Origin: Stenotrophomonas acidaminiphila
Lineage (GTDB): Bacteria > Pseudomonadota > Gammaproteobacteria > Xanthomonadales > Xanthomonadaceae
DNA: 49,311 nucleotides
Reading direction: 5' to 3'
NCBI RefSeq assembly: GCF_001431595.1
Contig: NZ_LDJO01000042.1
Coordinates: 1-49,311 of the forward strand
Program-made: the position numbers and the translations under genes
Notes under the pieces: model-generated
The model's input: the letters and a program-made list of their open reading frames with translations, nothing else
Database searches by the model: none
Told to the model about the DNA's origin: nothing
Shown here: piece after piece, positions 10,747 through 24,142 of the stretch
Layout of the letters: every line of letters starts with the position of its first letter
Numbering within the stretch: the stretch's first letter is position 1

Positions 10747-11529
10747 TTACTTCTGCGGCAGGTACTGCAGCGGATCCACCGGCTTGCCGTTGTAGCGGAT
10801 CTCGAAGTGCAGCATGTCGCGCGACGTGCCGGTGCGGCCCATTTCCGCGATCTGGTCGCCGGCCTTGACGTTCTGCCCCTCGTTGACCAGGCGCTTGCGG
10901 TTGTGGCCGTAGGCCGACAGCCACTGCTCGTTGTGCTTGATGATGATCAGTTCGCCGTAGCCGACCAGGCCGGCACCGGAATAGACCACCACGCCCGGGC
11001 CAGCGGCGCGCACCGGCTGCCCGCTGCTGCCGGCGATGTCGATGCCCTGCTTGGTGGTCTCGCCGGCGACGAAGCGACCGACCAGCGCGCCGTCGGCCGG
11101 CCAGCGCCAGCCGATGCCGCTGTTGGCCGGCGCCGGCGTCGCCGCGGGCGGCGGTACCGATGGCCGCGCGGCCGACCCGCTGCTGCCCGTGGCCGGGCGC
11201 GACGCGCCCGTGCCACCCGGATACAGGCGCAGCGTCTGCCCCGGATAGATCGCGTTGGGGTTGGACAGGCCATTCCACGCCGCTAGGTCGCCGGGGGTGA
11301 TGTTGTGGATGCGGGCCAACGCGTACAGCGTGTCGCCCCGGCGCACCACCGTGGTCTGCCCCGGCTTGGGCACCGACGTGCGCGGCGTGGCCGCGGCCCT
11401 GGACGAACTGCCGCCGGAAGACTTGACCACCGTGGCGGTGCCGCAACCGGCCGCCATCGCCACCAGCAGCAGCGCCGCCATGCCGGCGACCGCCCTGGAA
11501 GCGCCCTTGATCCCTACCTCTGCATTCAT
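10747..11529 (-). CDS. nlpD: NlpD-like LysM/M23 lipoprotein (amidase activator)
   Basis: 260 residues. An N-terminal signal with lipobox AAGC at about residues 26-29 predicts a lipoprotein. A LysM domain (TVVRRGDTLYALARIHNITPG to YPGQTLRLYP) follows, then a low-complexity Ser/Pro/Ala linker and an M23-type domain. The catalytic residues of active M23 enzymes are missing: the first motif reads TKQGIDIAG without the zinc His, and the HxH motif reads HFEIR. That matches NlpD/EnvC-type activators of cell-wall amidases, not a peptidase. Its ATG overlaps the yqaA stop by four bases (ATGA). Confidence 0.9.
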   Translation of the reverse strand: MNAEVGIKGASRAVAGMAALLLVAMAAGCGTATVVKSSGGSSSRAAATPRTSVPKPGQTTVVRRGDTLYALARIHNITPGDLAAWNGLSNPNAIYPGQTLRLYPGGTGASRPATGSSGSAARPSVPPPAATPAPANSGIGWRWPADGALVGRFVAGETTKQGIDIAGSSGQPVRAAGPGVVVYSGAGLVGYGELIIIKHNEQWLSAYGHNRKRLVNEGQNVKAGDQIAEMGRTGTSRDMLHFEIRYNGKPVDPLQYLPQK

Positions 11530-12140
11530 GCGAATTTCGCCCTCCATACCAGCCAGCCCACCAGGCCGACGACCAGCGCGGTCGCGATCCAGCCCAGCGG
11601 TTCGATCCAGCGCCGCAGCGCATCGGCCGCACGCGCGCCGCCGAAGCGGATCACCGCCGCCAGCACGTATACGCGCTTCCCGCGCCCGACCAGCATGCTC
11701 AGCACGTACTGTGGCAGCGGCACGCCGACGATACCGGAAGCCCAGGTGAACACCTTCATCGGAATGGGCATGAATCCACCCAGCACCAGGAAGGTGAACA
11801 CCGCCCACGGCGATTCGACCATCTTCGCCTGCAGCGTGGCGATGCCCGACTCGATCGCCGGCAGCATGCCCAGCGCGGCGAACAGCGGCTTTATCGCTTC
11901 GAACGCATAGTGGCCCAGCGCATAGCCGACCATCGCGCCGACCATCGAACCGGCCAGGCTCAGGGTGGCGAAGCGCCAGCCCTTGCGCGGCTGCGCCACG
12001 CACATCGGCATCAACATTACTTCCGGCATCACCGGAAAAATGATGGCCTCGATGAAGCTCAGCACCGTCAGGTAGGTGGGCGCACGCTTGTGGCTGGCCC
12101 AGTACAGCGCGCGGTCGTACAGCGGCCCGAATATCTTCAT
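11526..12140 (-). CDS. yqaA: YqaA family (DedA/VTT-like) inner-membrane protein
   Basis: 204 residues with several membrane segments. Seen: the N-terminal SFIEAIIFPVMPEVMLMPM re-entrant-type segment, GSMVGAMVGYALG, and GGFMPIPMKVFTWASGIVGVP, typical of the YqaA branch of DedA-like proteins. The substrate is unknown for this branch; the wider family includes lipid scramblases and undecaprenyl-phosphate flippases. It lies 18 bp after pcm and overlaps nlpD by four bases, so surE-pcm-yqaA-nlpD is one run. Confidence 0.88.
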   Translation of the reverse strand: MKIFGPLYDRALYWASHKRAPTYLTVLSFIEAIIFPVMPEVMLMPMCVAQPRKGWRFATLSLAGSMVGAMVGYALGHYAFEAIKPLFAALGMLPAIESGIATLQAKMVESPWAVFTFLVLGGFMPIPMKVFTWASGIVGVPLPQYVLSMLVGRGKRVYVLAAVIRFGGARAADALRRWIEPLGWIATALVVGLVGWLVWRAKFA

Positions 12141-12158
12141 CGTCGCGAGGTTCCCGTG

Positions 12159-12833
12159 TCAGTCCAGCATGCCCGACAGCAACGGCACAAAGCTGACCGG
12201 CGCCAGTTCCTCCTGCACGATGCCGTCGGCCTGCCGGGTAAGTTGCAGCAGCACCTGCCCGCCGGGGCCGCCGACCGGCGCCACCAGGCGGCCACCAACG
12301 GCCAGCTGTTCGATCAATGCATCCACCAGCGCCGGTGCCGCGGCGGTGACGACGATGGCGTCGTAAGGGCCATGCTCGGGCCAGCCGATGCGCCCGTCGT
12401 CGTGTTTGCTGCGTACGTTCATCCCCAGCTGCCGCAGGCGCTTGCGGGCCTGCCGCAGCAGGTCGCCGATGCGCTCGACGGTGAACACCTCCAGGCCGAC
12501 CGCGGCCAGGATCGCCGCCTGGTAGCCCGAGCCGGTGCCCACTTCCAGCACCGTCCTGGGCGCCACCTGCAGCACCGCCTCGGTCATGCGCGCCACCACC
12601 CACGGCTGGGAGATGGTCTGGCCATGGCCGATCGGCAGCGCGGTGTCCTCATAGGCGCGCGAGGCCAGCGCCTCGTCGATGAACAGGTGCCGCGGCACCA
12701 CCCGCACCGCGTTGAGCACGCGCTCGTCGCCGATGCCCACCTCGCGCAGGCGATCGACCAGGCGGTCGCGCACCCGCTGCGAGGTCATGCCGCTGCCGAC
12801 TGCTTCCGGGGAAAGACGCAGCCGTGGGGTCAT
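12159..12833 (-). CDS. pcm: Protein-L-isoaspartate O-methyltransferase
   Basis: Repairs isoaspartyl damage in ageing proteins with S-adenosylmethionine. 224 residues. Seen: [34 protein letters not shown], the SAM motif [15 protein letters not shown] near residue 95, and a post-I motif FTVER. The ATG overlaps the surE stop by four bases (ATGA at 12833-12830). The surE-pcm pair is conserved in proteobacteria and linked to stationary-phase survival. Confidence 0.95.
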   Translation of the reverse strand: MTPRLRLSPEAVGSGMTSQRVRDRLVDRLREVGIGDERVLNAVRVVPRHLFIDEALASRAYEDTALPIGHGQTISQPWVVARMTEAVLQVAPRTVLEVGTGSGYQAAILAAVGLEVFTVERIGDLLRQARKRLRQLGMNVRSKHDDGRIGWPEHGPYDAIVVTAAAPALVDALIEQLAVGGRLVAPVGGPGGQVLLQLTRQADGIVQEELAPVSFVPLLSGMLD

Positions 12834-13609
12834 GCCCGCGGCCCCAGCGTGGCGGACAACCCGCCCACCCAGCTGGCCACCTTTTCCAGCGCCTCGTAGC
12901 GGGTGAGGTCGACCTGGATCGGGGTGATCGAGATATGCCCGGTACGCACCGCGTGGAAATCGGTACCGGGGCCGGCATCCTGCTCGGAACCGGCCGGACC
13001 GATCCAGTACACGGTATTGCCGCGCGGGTCGGTGGCCGGGATGCAGGCCTCGGCGCGGTGGCGGTTGCCCAGCCGGGTGACCTCGAACCCGCGGATCTGC
13101 TCCCATGGCAGGTCCGGCACGTTGACGTTGAGGATGGTGTCGGCGGGCAACGGGTCGGCCTTCAGCCGCGCCACGATCTCGATGGCCGCACGCGCCGCGC
13201 TGAGGAAATTGCGTGCCTCATGGCGCTGGGTGACCAGCGATACCGCCACCGACGGCAGGCCGAGGAAGCGCCCTTCCATCGCCGCGGACACGGTCCCGGA
13301 ATAGATCACGTCGTCGCCGAGGTTGGCGGCATTGTTGATGCCCGAGACCACGATGTCCGGCTCGTGCTCCAGCATGCCGGTCAGCGCCAGGTGCACGCAG
13401 TCGGTAGGCGTTCCGCTTACCGCGCAGGTGTAGTGGTCGATCCGGCGCAGCCGCACCGGCTGGTCCAGGGTGAGGGAGTTGCTGGCGCCGGAACGGTCGC
13501 GGTCCGGCGCCACCACGGTGACTTCGTGGCCGGCATTGCGCAGTTCCTCGGCGAGCATCTTGATGCCGGGGGCGTCCACGCCGTCGTCGTTGCTTACAAG
13601 TACGCGCAT
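12830..13609 (-). CDS. surE: 5'/3'-nucleotidase SurE
   Basis: Metal-dependent nucleotidase and exopolyphosphatase of stationary-phase cells. 259 residues from [10 protein letters not shown]. Seen: metal-site Asp pair in [48 protein letters not shown] with the conserved Asn, and a C-terminal DLTRYEAL. An in-frame ATG 105 bp upstream exists, but the family begins at [10 protein letters not shown]. Its upstream region (13610-13776) is shared with the divergent smr gene and should hold both promoters. Confidence 0.96.
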   Translation of the reverse strand: MRVLVSNDDGVDAPGIKMLAEELRNAGHEVTVVAPDRDRSGASNSLTLDQPVRLRRIDHYTCAVSGTPTDCVHLALTGMLEHEPDIVVSGINNAANLGDDVIYSGTVSAAMEGRFLGLPSVAVSLVTQRHEARNFLSAARAAIEIVARLKADPLPADTILNVNVPDLPWEQIRGFEVTRLGNRHRAEACIPATDPRGNTVYWIGPAGSEQDAGPGTDFHAVRTGHISITPIQVDLTRYEALEKVASWVGGLSATLGPRA

Positions 13610-13776
13610 TGAAGACCTGAATCGCTGAATCCATGACGGCGCCACTGCAGCCTCGCCGTCCACCGCCATCCCGGCGGCGTGCTGCACGCCGGCCGGCATG
13701 GCCCGATCCGGCATGATACCGGAATGCGCCCACCGCCTTCCCGTGACGCCCTCCCCATTGCCGCAGCCGTTACGCT

Positions 13777-14322
13777 ATGCGCATGTCGCACCCAGAAGAC
13801 GAAGACGACGGCGCCCTGTTCCGCTCGGCCATCGGCGAGGTAAAGCCGCTGCGCAAGGTGGAAACGTCCGCCATCACCCGCCCGCGGCCCAGGCCGCGCG
13901 CGCGCATGGCCGAGCAGGACGAGGCCCAGGCGCTGGGCGAGTTCGCCCGGCTGCTGCATTCCAGCGCGCCACTGGAAGCCGGTGACGTGGCCAGCTACCG
14001 CCGCGACACCCTGCCCGCGCGTATGTTCCAGCGGCTCAAGCGCGGCCAGTACTCGGTGCAGGACGAACTGGACCTGCACGGCGCCGGCGTCGCCCAGGCC
14101 GAGCAGCTGCTGCGCGAGTTCCTGCTCGATGCCCATGCGCACGACCACGGCTGCGTACGCATCATCCACGGCAAGGGCCTGCAGTCCGATGGCGGCGCGC
14201 CGGTGCTCAAGAACCTGGTGGACCGCCTGCTGCGCCAGCGCAACGACGTACTGGCGTTCCATTCGGCGCCGCCGGCGCAGGGCGGTACCGGGGCGGTGCT
14301 GGTGCTGCTGGCGCGACGCTGA
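13777..14322 (+). CDS. Smr-domain protein (SmrA/YdaL-like)
   Basis: 181 residues. An N-terminal Arg/Pro-rich region with IGEVKPL near residue 20 precedes a C-terminal Smr domain: YSVQDELDLHGAGVAQAEQLLREFL, CVRIIHGKG with the TGxG-like loop, and AFHSAPPAQGGTGAVLVLL. Smr domains are nicking or RNA endonucleases; stand-alone bacterial versions can cleave DNA or colliding-ribosome mRNA. A second ATG two codons in (13783) is equally possible. Divergent from surE. Confidence 0.9.
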   Translation: MRMSHPEDEDDGALFRSAIGEVKPLRKVETSAITRPRPRPRARMAEQDEAQALGEFARLLHSSAPLEAGDVASYRRDTLPARMFQRLKRGQYSVQDELDLHGAGVAQAEQLLREFLLDAHAHDHGCVRIIHGKGLQSDGGAPVLKNLVDRLLRQRNDVLAFHSAPPAQGGTGAVLVLLARR

Positions 14323-14374
14323 GCGCGGCCAGGCGGGCGCACCCCGCCTGCGCGCCGCCAAGGCAGCCGCGGGC

Positions 14375-15424
14375 TTACTCCGCCGCCGGCGCCCCGGCGC
14401 GGCTGGCGTCGGCCACGGACCCCAGTTCATGCAGCACCGCGGTGGCATAGCACCCCGGCGGCAACGCGAAGGCGAGCTCCAGTACGTCGTCCTGCAGCCA
14501 GGCATGCCGCATCAACGCCGGACGCAGCCGCAGCGCGCGGCGCTCCTGCTTGAGGCCGGCCTGCTCCAGTCCGGCACGCAGCGCCAGCGCCTGCTCATCG
14601 GCCAGCGCCGCCTGTTCCAGTGCCAGTGCCGCGCCGGCAGCGCGCAGTTCGCCCGCGCCCCACAACGGCCCGCTGGGGTGGATGTCGAACCGCGCCAGGC
14701 GTTCGGCCAGCGCCTCGCTCATCGGCTCGGGACCGAACACCGAACGGCTGCCGTCGAGCATCCACACCTCGCCCTCCAGCGCACCGTCCCAGTTGCCCTG
14801 CTCCACCCGCGCGGCGAGCACCCGGTTGAACAACGCCGAGCGCGCCGCCGACAGCAGCATGGAGCGCTGGTCCTTGCGCACCCTGCGGCCGCCAAACATC
14901 GCCAGTGCCGCCGGCACGTTGCCCCCGTCGCGGCCGAAGCGCTGCTCGCCGAACCAGTTGGGCAGGCCGCGCGTGGCGATGGCCTGCAGCCGCGCCTCGA
15001 TCGCCGCCCGCTCGCCCTGCACGCCGCGCAGCACCAGCGTGAAGCGGTTGCCGGCCAGCGCACCGCGCTGCAGCTTGCGGTTGTGCCAGGTGGAGGCCAG
15101 GACATGCACCTCGTCCGATTCCAGCAGCGCCAGGTCCGGCGCAACCCGCTTGGGCAGGTGCACGCTGAAACGCTGCGTGGTCACCGCATGCCGGTCCTTC
15201 TGCCCGGCATAGCTGACACCCATTTCCGGCACGCCGGCCCACTGCGCCAGCTGCCTGGCCACGGCCACGGTATTGGCGCCGCGCTTGCGGATGTCCAGCA
15301 GCAGGTGCTCGCCCTCGCCGCTGGCCTCGAAGGCGGGCAGTTCGTCGACCTGGAAGTCCTCCGGCACGCTGCGCATCGACGCGCTCAATACCGGGGCGCC
15401 ATAGGCAAGGGGAAGATCCATCAT
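14375..15424 (-). CDS. truD: tRNA pseudouridine(13) synthase TruD
   Basis: Makes pseudouridine 13 in tRNA-Glu. 349 residues. Seen: [21 protein letters not shown], the catalytic Asp in [16 protein letters not shown] near residue 75, [14 protein letters not shown] in the TRUD insertion domain, and [10 protein letters not shown]. Two tandem ATGs occur (15424 and 15421). It follows ispF with a 150-bp gap on the same strand, the same order as in many gammaproteobacteria (ispD-ispF-truD-surE-pcm); here smr separates truD from surE. Confidence 0.95.
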   Translation of the reverse strand: MMDLPLAYGAPVLSASMRSVPEDFQVDELPAFEASGEGEHLLLDIRKRGANTVAVARQLAQWAGVPEMGVSYAGQKDRHAVTTQRFSVHLPKRVAPDLALLESDEVHVLASTWHNRKLQRGALAGNRFTLVLRGVQGERAAIEARLQAIATRGLPNWFGEQRFGRDGGNVPAALAMFGGRRVRKDQRSMLLSAARSALFNRVLAARVEQGNWDGALEGEVWMLDGSRSVFGPEPMSEALAERLARFDIHPSGPLWGAGELRAAGAALALEQAALADEQALALRAGLEQAGLKQERRALRLRPALMRHAWLQDDVLELAFALPPGCYATAVLHELGSVADASRAGAPAAE

Positions 15425-15574
15425 GTCGGTCCTGAACAATGGCCCGGCTCGCCTGCAGCGGCCGCGCCAGTGACGGCGGGTCCGCCGGGCAAGCCGTGCG
15501 GAGGGCGGCGATGCTGCCGGCGGAGCGCCGGGCAACGCCCGGTCGCAACCGATGACACGCCTGCGGAATGGGAA

Positions 15575-16072
15575 TTATGCGGGAAGCAGCAGCACCACCG
15601 CCTGCGCGGCGATGCCTTCCTCGCGGCCGGTGAAGCCCAGTTTCTCGCTGGTGGTGGCCTTGATGCTCACCCGGTCCAGCGCAACGCCCAGCAGCCGCGC
15701 CAGCGTTTCGCGCATGGCCTGCGCGTGCGGGCCGACCTTGGGCCGCTCGCAGATCACGGTGATGTCGGTGTTGCCCACCTGCCACCCGCGCTCGCGCAGC
15801 AGGCCGTTGCAGTGGCGCACGAAATCGCTGCTGTCCGCGCCCTTCCAGCGGTCGTCGCTGGGCGGGAAATGCTGGCCGATGTCACCCAGCGCCAGCGCCC
15901 CCAGCATCGCGTCGCACAGGGCGTGCAGGATCACGTCGCCGTCGCTGTGGGCGAGCACCCCGCAACGGTGCGGCACGCGCACGCCGCCGAGCATGACGTG
16001 GTCGCCTTCGCCGAAGGCGTGCACGTCATAGCCCTGGCCGATGCGGATGGGAGGAAAGGCAGGAGGATTCAT
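15575..16072 (-). CDS. ispF: 2-C-methyl-D-erythritol 2,4-cyclodiphosphate synthase
   Basis: Fifth step of the MEP isoprenoid pathway. 165 residues. Seen: [21 protein letters not shown] with zinc-ligand Asp and His, [20 protein letters not shown] with the third His, [11 protein letters not shown], and [23 protein letters not shown] at the end. It lies about 55 bp downstream of ispD on the same strand. Confidence 0.97.
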   Translation of the reverse strand: MNPPAFPPIRIGQGYDVHAFGEGDHVMLGGVRVPHRCGVLAHSDGDVILHALCDAMLGALALGDIGQHFPPSDDRWKGADSSDFVRHCNGLLRERGWQVGNTDITVICERPKVGPHAQAMRETLARLLGVALDRVSIKATTSEKLGFTGREEGIAAQAVVLLLPA

Positions 16073-16126
16073 GGCGTCGGATCAGGTTGTCGTTTCGGGC
16101 CCGGCACGGGATTCGCCGGACGGGAT

Positions 16127-16822
16127 TCAGCCACGCCGCGACAGCTCGAACTCGAAGCGGGCCAGGTCGGCCGGCGTGGTGACCTTGAAGTTGCACTCGT
16201 CGCCTTCGACCAGCAACGGCCGCGCGCCCTGGCGCTCCATGGCCATGGCCTCGTCGGTCACCTCGACACCGGCGCCGGTCGCTTCCAGCAGGGCACGGGT
16301 CAACTGGTGGCGCCGGAACAGCTGCGGCGTGAGTGCGCGCCACAGCCGCTCACGCGGCTCGGTGCGGTCGATGCCGCCGTCGTCGCCGGCACGCTTGAGA
16401 GTGTCGCGCACCGGCGCGGCGAGGATGGCACCGACCGGATCGGCACGCCCCACCTCCAGCAGCCGGCCCAGGTCGGCGGCTGGCAGGTTCGGGCGCGCGG
16501 CGTCGTGCACCAGCACGAAATCGTCAGCGCGCACGCTTTCCGGCAACGCCTGCAAACCGGCCAGCACCGAGGCGGCGCGGCTGTCGCCGCCGGTGCAGGT
16601 CAGTACCGGCTTGCCGGCGAAGTCATTCCAGCCCGGCCAGTCGGCATCGTTTTCGGTGATGGCCACCATCACCCCGGCCACGCCCGGGTGCGACAGCAGC
16701 GCCTCCAGCGCATGCGCCAGCAACGGTTCGCCCGCAGCCAGCAGGTATTGCTTGGGCACGGGCCCGCCGAAGCGGGTGCCGCGGCCGGCGGCGGGCACCA
16801 CGGCCCAGACCTGGGTGGTCAT
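16127..16822 (-). CDS. ispD: 2-C-methyl-D-erythritol 4-phosphate cytidylyltransferase
   Basis: Third step of the MEP pathway, CTP-dependent. 231 residues. Seen: [20 protein letters not shown] (CTP-binding Gly-rich loop with Arg and Lys), [27 protein letters not shown], and a C-terminal [12 protein letters not shown] and [14 protein letters not shown]. The start overlaps the ftsB stop by four bases (ATGA), the usual ftsB-ispD coupling. Confidence 0.97.
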   Translation of the reverse strand: MTTQVWAVVPAAGRGTRFGGPVPKQYLLAAGEPLLAHALEALLSHPGVAGVMVAITENDADWPGWNDFAGKPVLTCTGGDSRAASVLAGLQALPESVRADDFVLVHDAARPNLPAADLGRLLEVGRADPVGAILAAPVRDTLKRAGDDGGIDRTEPRERLWRALTPQLFRRHQLTRALLEATGAGVEVTDEAMAMERQGARPLLVEGDECNFKVTTPADLARFEFELSRRG

Positions 16823-17169
16823 GGCACGACCTCCTGCGTCGCGGTATCGTGCGTGCCGGGCTGGGCCACGCCCGGCCGCGCGGGCGGCGCATCCTCGACC
16901 ACGCGATAGAACTTCTCGCCGGGCTTGATCATGCCCAGTTCGCTGCGCGCGCGCTCCTCGATGGCGGCCTCGCCTTCCTTGAGGTCCTTGACCTCGGCGG
17001 CGAGCGCGTCGTTGCGCTGCTGCAGGCCTTCGTTGTCCCGCTTCTGGTTGCTGACCTGGGCCTCGAGCATCATCACCTCGCCCGAATTGCCCGGCCCGAA
17101 CCAGAAGCGGTACTGCAGCAGCGCCAGCAGTACCGCGAGCACCAGCAGCAGCCAGCGCCAGTCACGCAT
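16819..17169 (-). CDS. ftsB: Cell division protein FtsB
   Basis: A bitopic divisome protein that pairs with FtsL and FtsQ. 116 residues: short cytoplasmic start MRDW, one membrane segment (about residues 5-21), then a periplasmic coiled coil ([29 protein letters not shown]) and the [22 protein letters not shown] motif typical of the family. The Pro-rich tail after residue 95 is variable. It lies 5 bp after eno and overlaps ispD by four bases. Confidence 0.95.
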   Translation of the reverse strand: MRDWRWLLLVLAVLLALLQYRFWFGPGNSGEVMMLEAQVSNQKRDNEGLQQRNDALAAEVKDLKEGEAAIEERARSELGMIKPGEKFYRVVEDAPPARPGVAQPGTHDTATQEVVP

Positions 17170-17174
17170 CGGTG

Positions 17175-18958
<1,784 letters not shown>

Positions 18959-18995
18959 GCGGGTCGCTCCTGCGCGGACTCGCCGCGATCGGCCA

Positions 18996-19829
18996 TCAGA
19001 GCGCGCTCTCCAGGAACCCGTTCTTCTTGGTGATCGAATCCAGCGCCAGCAGCGTTTCCAGCAGCGCTTCCATCTTGTCCAGCGGCCACGCGTTGGGGCC
19101 GTCGGACAGCGCCTTGGACGGATCGGGATGGGTCTCGGCGAACAGGCCGGCCACGCCGACCGCCACCGCCGCGCGCGCCAGCACCGGCACGAACTCACGC
19201 TGGCCACCGGAACTGCTGCCCTGCCCGCCCGGCAGCTGCACCGAGTGGGTGGCATCGAACACCACCGGGCAGCCGGTGTCGCGCATCACGCTCAACGAGC
19301 GCATGTCGCTGACCAGGTTGTTGTAGCCGAAGCTGGCGCCGCGCTCGCAGACCATGATGTCGTTGTTGCCGGTGGAGCGCGCCTTTTCAACGACCGGCTT
19401 CATGTCCCACGGCGACAGGAACTGGCCCTTCTTGATGTTCACCGGCCGCCCGGCGCTGCACACCTTCTTGATGAAGTCGGTCTGGCGCACCAGGAACGCC
19501 GGGGTCTGCAGCACGTCGACGACCGAGGCCACCTCGTCCATCGGCGTGTATTCGTGCACGTCGGTCAGCACCGGCACGCCGATCTGCTTCTTCACCTCGG
19601 CCAGCACCTTCAGGCCCTCTTCCAGCCCCGGGCCACGGAAGCTGGTGCCGGAGGTGCGGTTGGCCTTGTCGAAGCTGGACTTGAAGATGAAGTTCATCCC
19701 CAGCTTGCCGGTGATTTCCTTGAGCTTGCCGGCGGTATCGAGCTGCAGCTGCATCGACTCGATCACGCACGGGCCGGCGATCAGGAACAGCGGTTGGTCC
19801 AGGCCGACTTCGAATCCGCAGAGCTTCAT
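18996..19829 (-). CDS. kdsA: 3-deoxy-8-phosphooctulonate synthase
   Basis: Condenses arabinose 5-phosphate with phosphoenolpyruvate to make KDO 8-phosphate for lipopolysaccharide. 277 residues. Seen: [11 protein letters not shown] near residue 15, [64 protein letters not shown] and [17 protein letters not shown]. Its neighbour downstream after one small gene is eno, whose product supplies phosphoenolpyruvate. pyrG lies about 157 bp upstream. Confidence 0.97.
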   Translation of the reverse strand: MKLCGFEVGLDQPLFLIAGPCVIESMQLQLDTAGKLKEITGKLGMNFIFKSSFDKANRTSGTSFRGPGLEEGLKVLAEVKKQIGVPVLTDVHEYTPMDEVASVVDVLQTPAFLVRQTDFIKKVCSAGRPVNIKKGQFLSPWDMKPVVEKARSTGNNDIMVCERGASFGYNNLVSDMRSLSVMRDTGCPVVFDATHSVQLPGGQGSSSGGQREFVPVLARAAVAVGVAGLFAETHPDPSKALSDGPNAWPLDKMEALLETLLALDSITKKNGFLESAL

Positions 19830-19850
19830 TCAACTACCTCGTGTTTGAAG

Positions 19851-19974
19851 CCCCTCTCCCGGCGGGAAAGGGGTTGGATGAGGGGCCGGGGCCAGGCCCT
19901 TGCGGAACCGGGAACCCAGGCCTTCGCCGGGCTCCCGTCCGCCCCTACGGTGCGCCTTCCCCCGCGGGAGAAGG
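19851..19974. repeat. Two imperfect inverted repeats in the pyrG-kdsA gap
   Basis: Positions 19851-19873 form CCCCTCTCCC / GGGAAAGGGG around a 3-base loop (9 of 10 pairs), and 19955-19974 form CCTTCCCCC / GGGAGAAGG (8 of 9). Both carry the TCCC..GGGA core, which also occurs at about 34324-34340 ahead of the GltS-like gene. This looks like a dispersed intergenic palindrome, of a kind common in Xanthomonadaceae, and not a gene-specific signal. Confidence 0.4.
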
Positions 19975-19986
19975 CGGAAACGAGCG

Positions 19987-21654
<1,668 letters not shown>

Positions 21655-21783
21655 TCACTTGCCTCCCGGAAAGCCCTAGTTTAAAGGTTGTCGCGCGAAC
21701 ACCCAAGCACCGGATGCGGCGACCGCGGAAAATCCTGCCCGCGCCGCGCCGGGCGTACGGCCCGGCCGCCACGGGGCCGTAAC

Positions 21784-21816
21784 AAAAAAAGACGCCCCGG
21801 CCTGCGCCGGGGCGTC
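21784..21816 (-). terminator. Intrinsic terminator of the 83-residue exported protein gene
   Basis: A near-perfect hairpin (GACGCCCCGG / CCGGGGCGTC, loop of six bases) is followed on the minus strand by seven U. It lies 23 bp beyond the stop of the small minus-strand gene at 21839 and insulates it from pyrG. Confidence 0.85.
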
Positions 21817-21838
21817 CACGTACACCGGGAAACCCGCA

Positions 21839-22090
21839 TCAGCGACGCTTGCGGGCTTCCTCTTCTTCCTCTTCGCGCGGGGCCGGCTGCTCGCCCCTGG
21901 CCTTTTCCTGGGCGGCGGCGGCTGCGCGGCGCTTGGCCTTCTGCTCGGCCTCGCTCTGCGCCTTGTCGGCGGCGGCATTCTGGGCGGCCTCGCCCGTCTT
22001 GGCCTTGTCCGCGCTCTGCGCCATCACCAGCGGCACCGCAACGACGGCGGCGGCAGCCACGGCCAGAACCAGCAATTTCGACGATTTCAT
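21839..22090 (-). CDS. Small exported, highly charged protein
   Basis: 83 residues from MKSSKLLVLAV. A signal peptide (about residues 1-24, likely cut after VMAQS or VMA) precedes a low-complexity chain rich in Ala, Lys and Glu with short heptad-like runs, ending in a block of seven Glu residues broken by Ala and then RKRR. The start is set by GGAGG six bases before the ATG at 22090; the ATG at 22096 abuts the GGAGG and would be unusable. Followed by a strong terminator, so it is a one-gene unit, divergent from parE. The function is unknown. Confidence 0.7.
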   Translation of the reverse strand: MKSSKLLVLAVAAAAVVAVPLVMAQSADKAKTGEAAQNAAADKAQSEAEQKAKRRAAAAAQEKARGEQPAPREEEEEEARKRR

Positions 22091-22252
22091 AGTCATCCTC
22101 CGGAGTTCTCGCCGGCACATGGGGTGCCGGCTGCGTACTTTCCAGTGCCAACAGGATACCCCTGCCCGCCCCTCCCGGCACTGAACACCGGCGTGCAAAT
22201 TTCCCCGGCAGACCGCAAACTTGCCCGTCGCATCAGCGCCTTATCGAGATAC

Positions 22253-24142
22253 ATGAACGCCCGCTACAACGCCGCCGACATCGAAGTCCTCTCCGGCCTG
22301 GACCCGGTCAAACGCCGCCCAGGCATGTACACCGACACCGCGCGCCCGAACCATCTGGCGCAGGAAGTCATCGACAACTCGGTGGACGAGGCGCTGGCCG
22401 GGCACGCAAAAACGGTCGAGGTCGTGCTGTTCAAGGACGGCAGCTGCGAGGTCAGCGACGACGGCCGCGGCATGCCGGTGGACATCCACCCTGAGGAGAA
22501 GATCCCCGGCGTCGAACTGATCCTGACCCGGCTGCACGCCGGCGGCAAGTTCAGCAACCGCAACTACACCTTCTCCGGCGGCCTGCACGGCGTGGGCGTT
22601 TCCGTGGTCAACGCGCTGTCCACGCTGGTGGAGATCCACATCAAGCGCGAAGGCAGCGAGCACCGCATCAGCTTCCGCGACGGCGACCGCGCCAGCCCGC
22701 TGGAAGTGGTCGGCTCCGTCGGCCGCAGGAACACCGGCACCCGGCTGCGCTTCTGGCCGGACCCGAAGTATTTCGACACCCCCAAGTTCAACGTGCGCGC
22801 GCTGCGCCACCTGCTGCGCGCCAAGGCGGTGCTGTGCCCGGGCCTGACCGTCCGGCTGACCGACGAGGCGACCGGCGAGACCGAGACCTGGTATTACGAG
22901 GATGGCCTGCGCGACTACCTGAAGACCGAGCTGGGCGAACGCGAAATGCTGCCCGCCGACCTGTTCGCGGGCGTCCTGAAGAAGGAAACCGAGGCGGTGG
23001 ACTGGGCCGTGGCCTGGCTGCCGGAAGGCGAACTGGTGCAGGAAAGCTACGTCAACCTGATTCCCACCGCCCAGCACGGCACCCATGTCAACGGCCTGCG
23101 CACCGGCCTGACCGAGGCGCTGCGCGAGTTCTGCGATTTCCGCAACCTGCTGCCGCGCGGCGTCAAGCTGGCGCCGGAAGACGTATGGGACCGGGTGTCG
23201 TTCGTGCTCTCGCTGAAGATGACCGACCCGCAGTTCAGCGGCCAGACCAAGGAACGCCTGTCCTCGCGCCAGGCCGCCGGTTTCGTCGAGGGCGCCGCCC
23301 ACGATGCCTTCAGCCTGGCTCTGAACCAGAACGTGGAAGTCGGCGAGAAGATCGCGCAGATCGCCATCGAGCGCGCCAGCGCGCGCCTGAAGACCGAGAA
23401 ACTGGTCGTCCGCAAGAAGGTCACCCAGGGCCCCGCCCTGCCCGGCAAGCTGGCCGACTGCATCAGCCAGGACCTGTCGCGCACCGAGCTGTTCCTGGTG
23501 GAAGGCGACTCGGCCGGCGGCAGTGCAAAGCAGGCCCGCGACAAGGATTTCCAGGCGATCCTGCCGCTGCGCGGCAAGATCCTCAACACCTGGGAAGTGG
23601 CCTCGGGCAGCGTGCTGGCCTCGGAGGAAGTGCACAACCTGGCCGTGGCCATCGGCTGCGACCCGGGCAAGGACGACCTGTCGGGCCTGCGCTACGGCAA
23701 GGTGGTCATCCTGGCCGACGCCGACTCCGACGGCCTGCACATCGCCACCCTGCTGGCTGCGCTGTTCCTGAAGCACTTCCCGGCGCTGGTCGCCGCCGGC
23801 CACGTGTTCGTGGCGATGCCGCCGCTGTTCCGCGTGGACGTGGGCAAGCAGGTGTTCTACGCGCTGGACGAGGAAGAGAAGCGCTCGCTGCTGGAAAAGG
23901 TCGAGCGCGAGAAGATCCGCGGCCAGGTCAGCGTCACCCGCTTCAAGGGCCTGGGCGAGATGAACCCGCAGCAGCTGCGCGAATCCACCATCCACCCCGA
24001 CACCCGTCGCCTGGTGCAGTTGACCGTGGACGACGAGGAGCAGACCCGCTCGCTGATGGACATGCTGCTGGCCAAGAAGCGGGCCAGCGACCGGAAGGGG
24101 TGGCTCGAGAGCAAGGGCGACCTGGCCTCGCTGGAAGTCTGA
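22253..24142 (+). CDS. parE: DNA topoisomerase IV subunit B
   Basis: ATPase subunit of the decatenating type II topoisomerase. 629 residues, ParE length and without the long insert found in gammaproteobacterial GyrB. Seen: GHKL motifs EVIDNSVDEALAG, DDGRGMPVDIHPEE and SGGLHGVGVSVVNALS; the transducer QTKERLSS; TOPRIM motifs FLVEGDSAGGSAKQARD and ILADADSDGLHI; and a C-terminal FKGLGEMNPQQLRESTI. Several in-frame upstream codons exist, but MNARYNAADIEVLSGLDPV is the family start. parC is not in the window. Confidence 0.96.
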   Translation: MNARYNAADIEVLSGLDPVKRRPGMYTDTARPNHLAQEVIDNSVDEALAGHAKTVEVVLFKDGSCEVSDDGRGMPVDIHPEEKIPGVELILTRLHAGGKFSNRNYTFSGGLHGVGVSVVNALSTLVEIHIKREGSEHRISFRDGDRASPLEVVGSVGRRNTGTRLRFWPDPKYFDTPKFNVRALRHLLRAKAVLCPGLTVRLTDEATGETETWYYEDGLRDYLKTELGEREMLPADLFAGVLKKETEAVDWAVAWLPEGELVQESYVNLIPTAQHGTHVNGLRTGLTEALREFCDFRNLLPRGVKLAPEDVWDRVSFVLSLKMTDPQFSGQTKERLSSRQAAGFVEGAAHDAFSLALNQNVEVGEKIAQIAIERASARLKTEKLVVRKKVTQGPALPGKLADCISQDLSRTELFLVEGDSAGGSAKQARDKDFQAILPLRGKILNTWEVASGSVLASEEVHNLAVAIGCDPGKDDLSGLRYGKVVILADADSDGLHIATLLAALFLKHFPALVAAGHVFVAMPPLFRVDVGKQVFYALDEEEKRSLLEKVEREKIRGQVSVTRFKGLGEMNPQQLRESTIHPDTRRLVQLTVDDEEQTRSLMDMLLAKKRASDRKGWLESKGDLASLEV

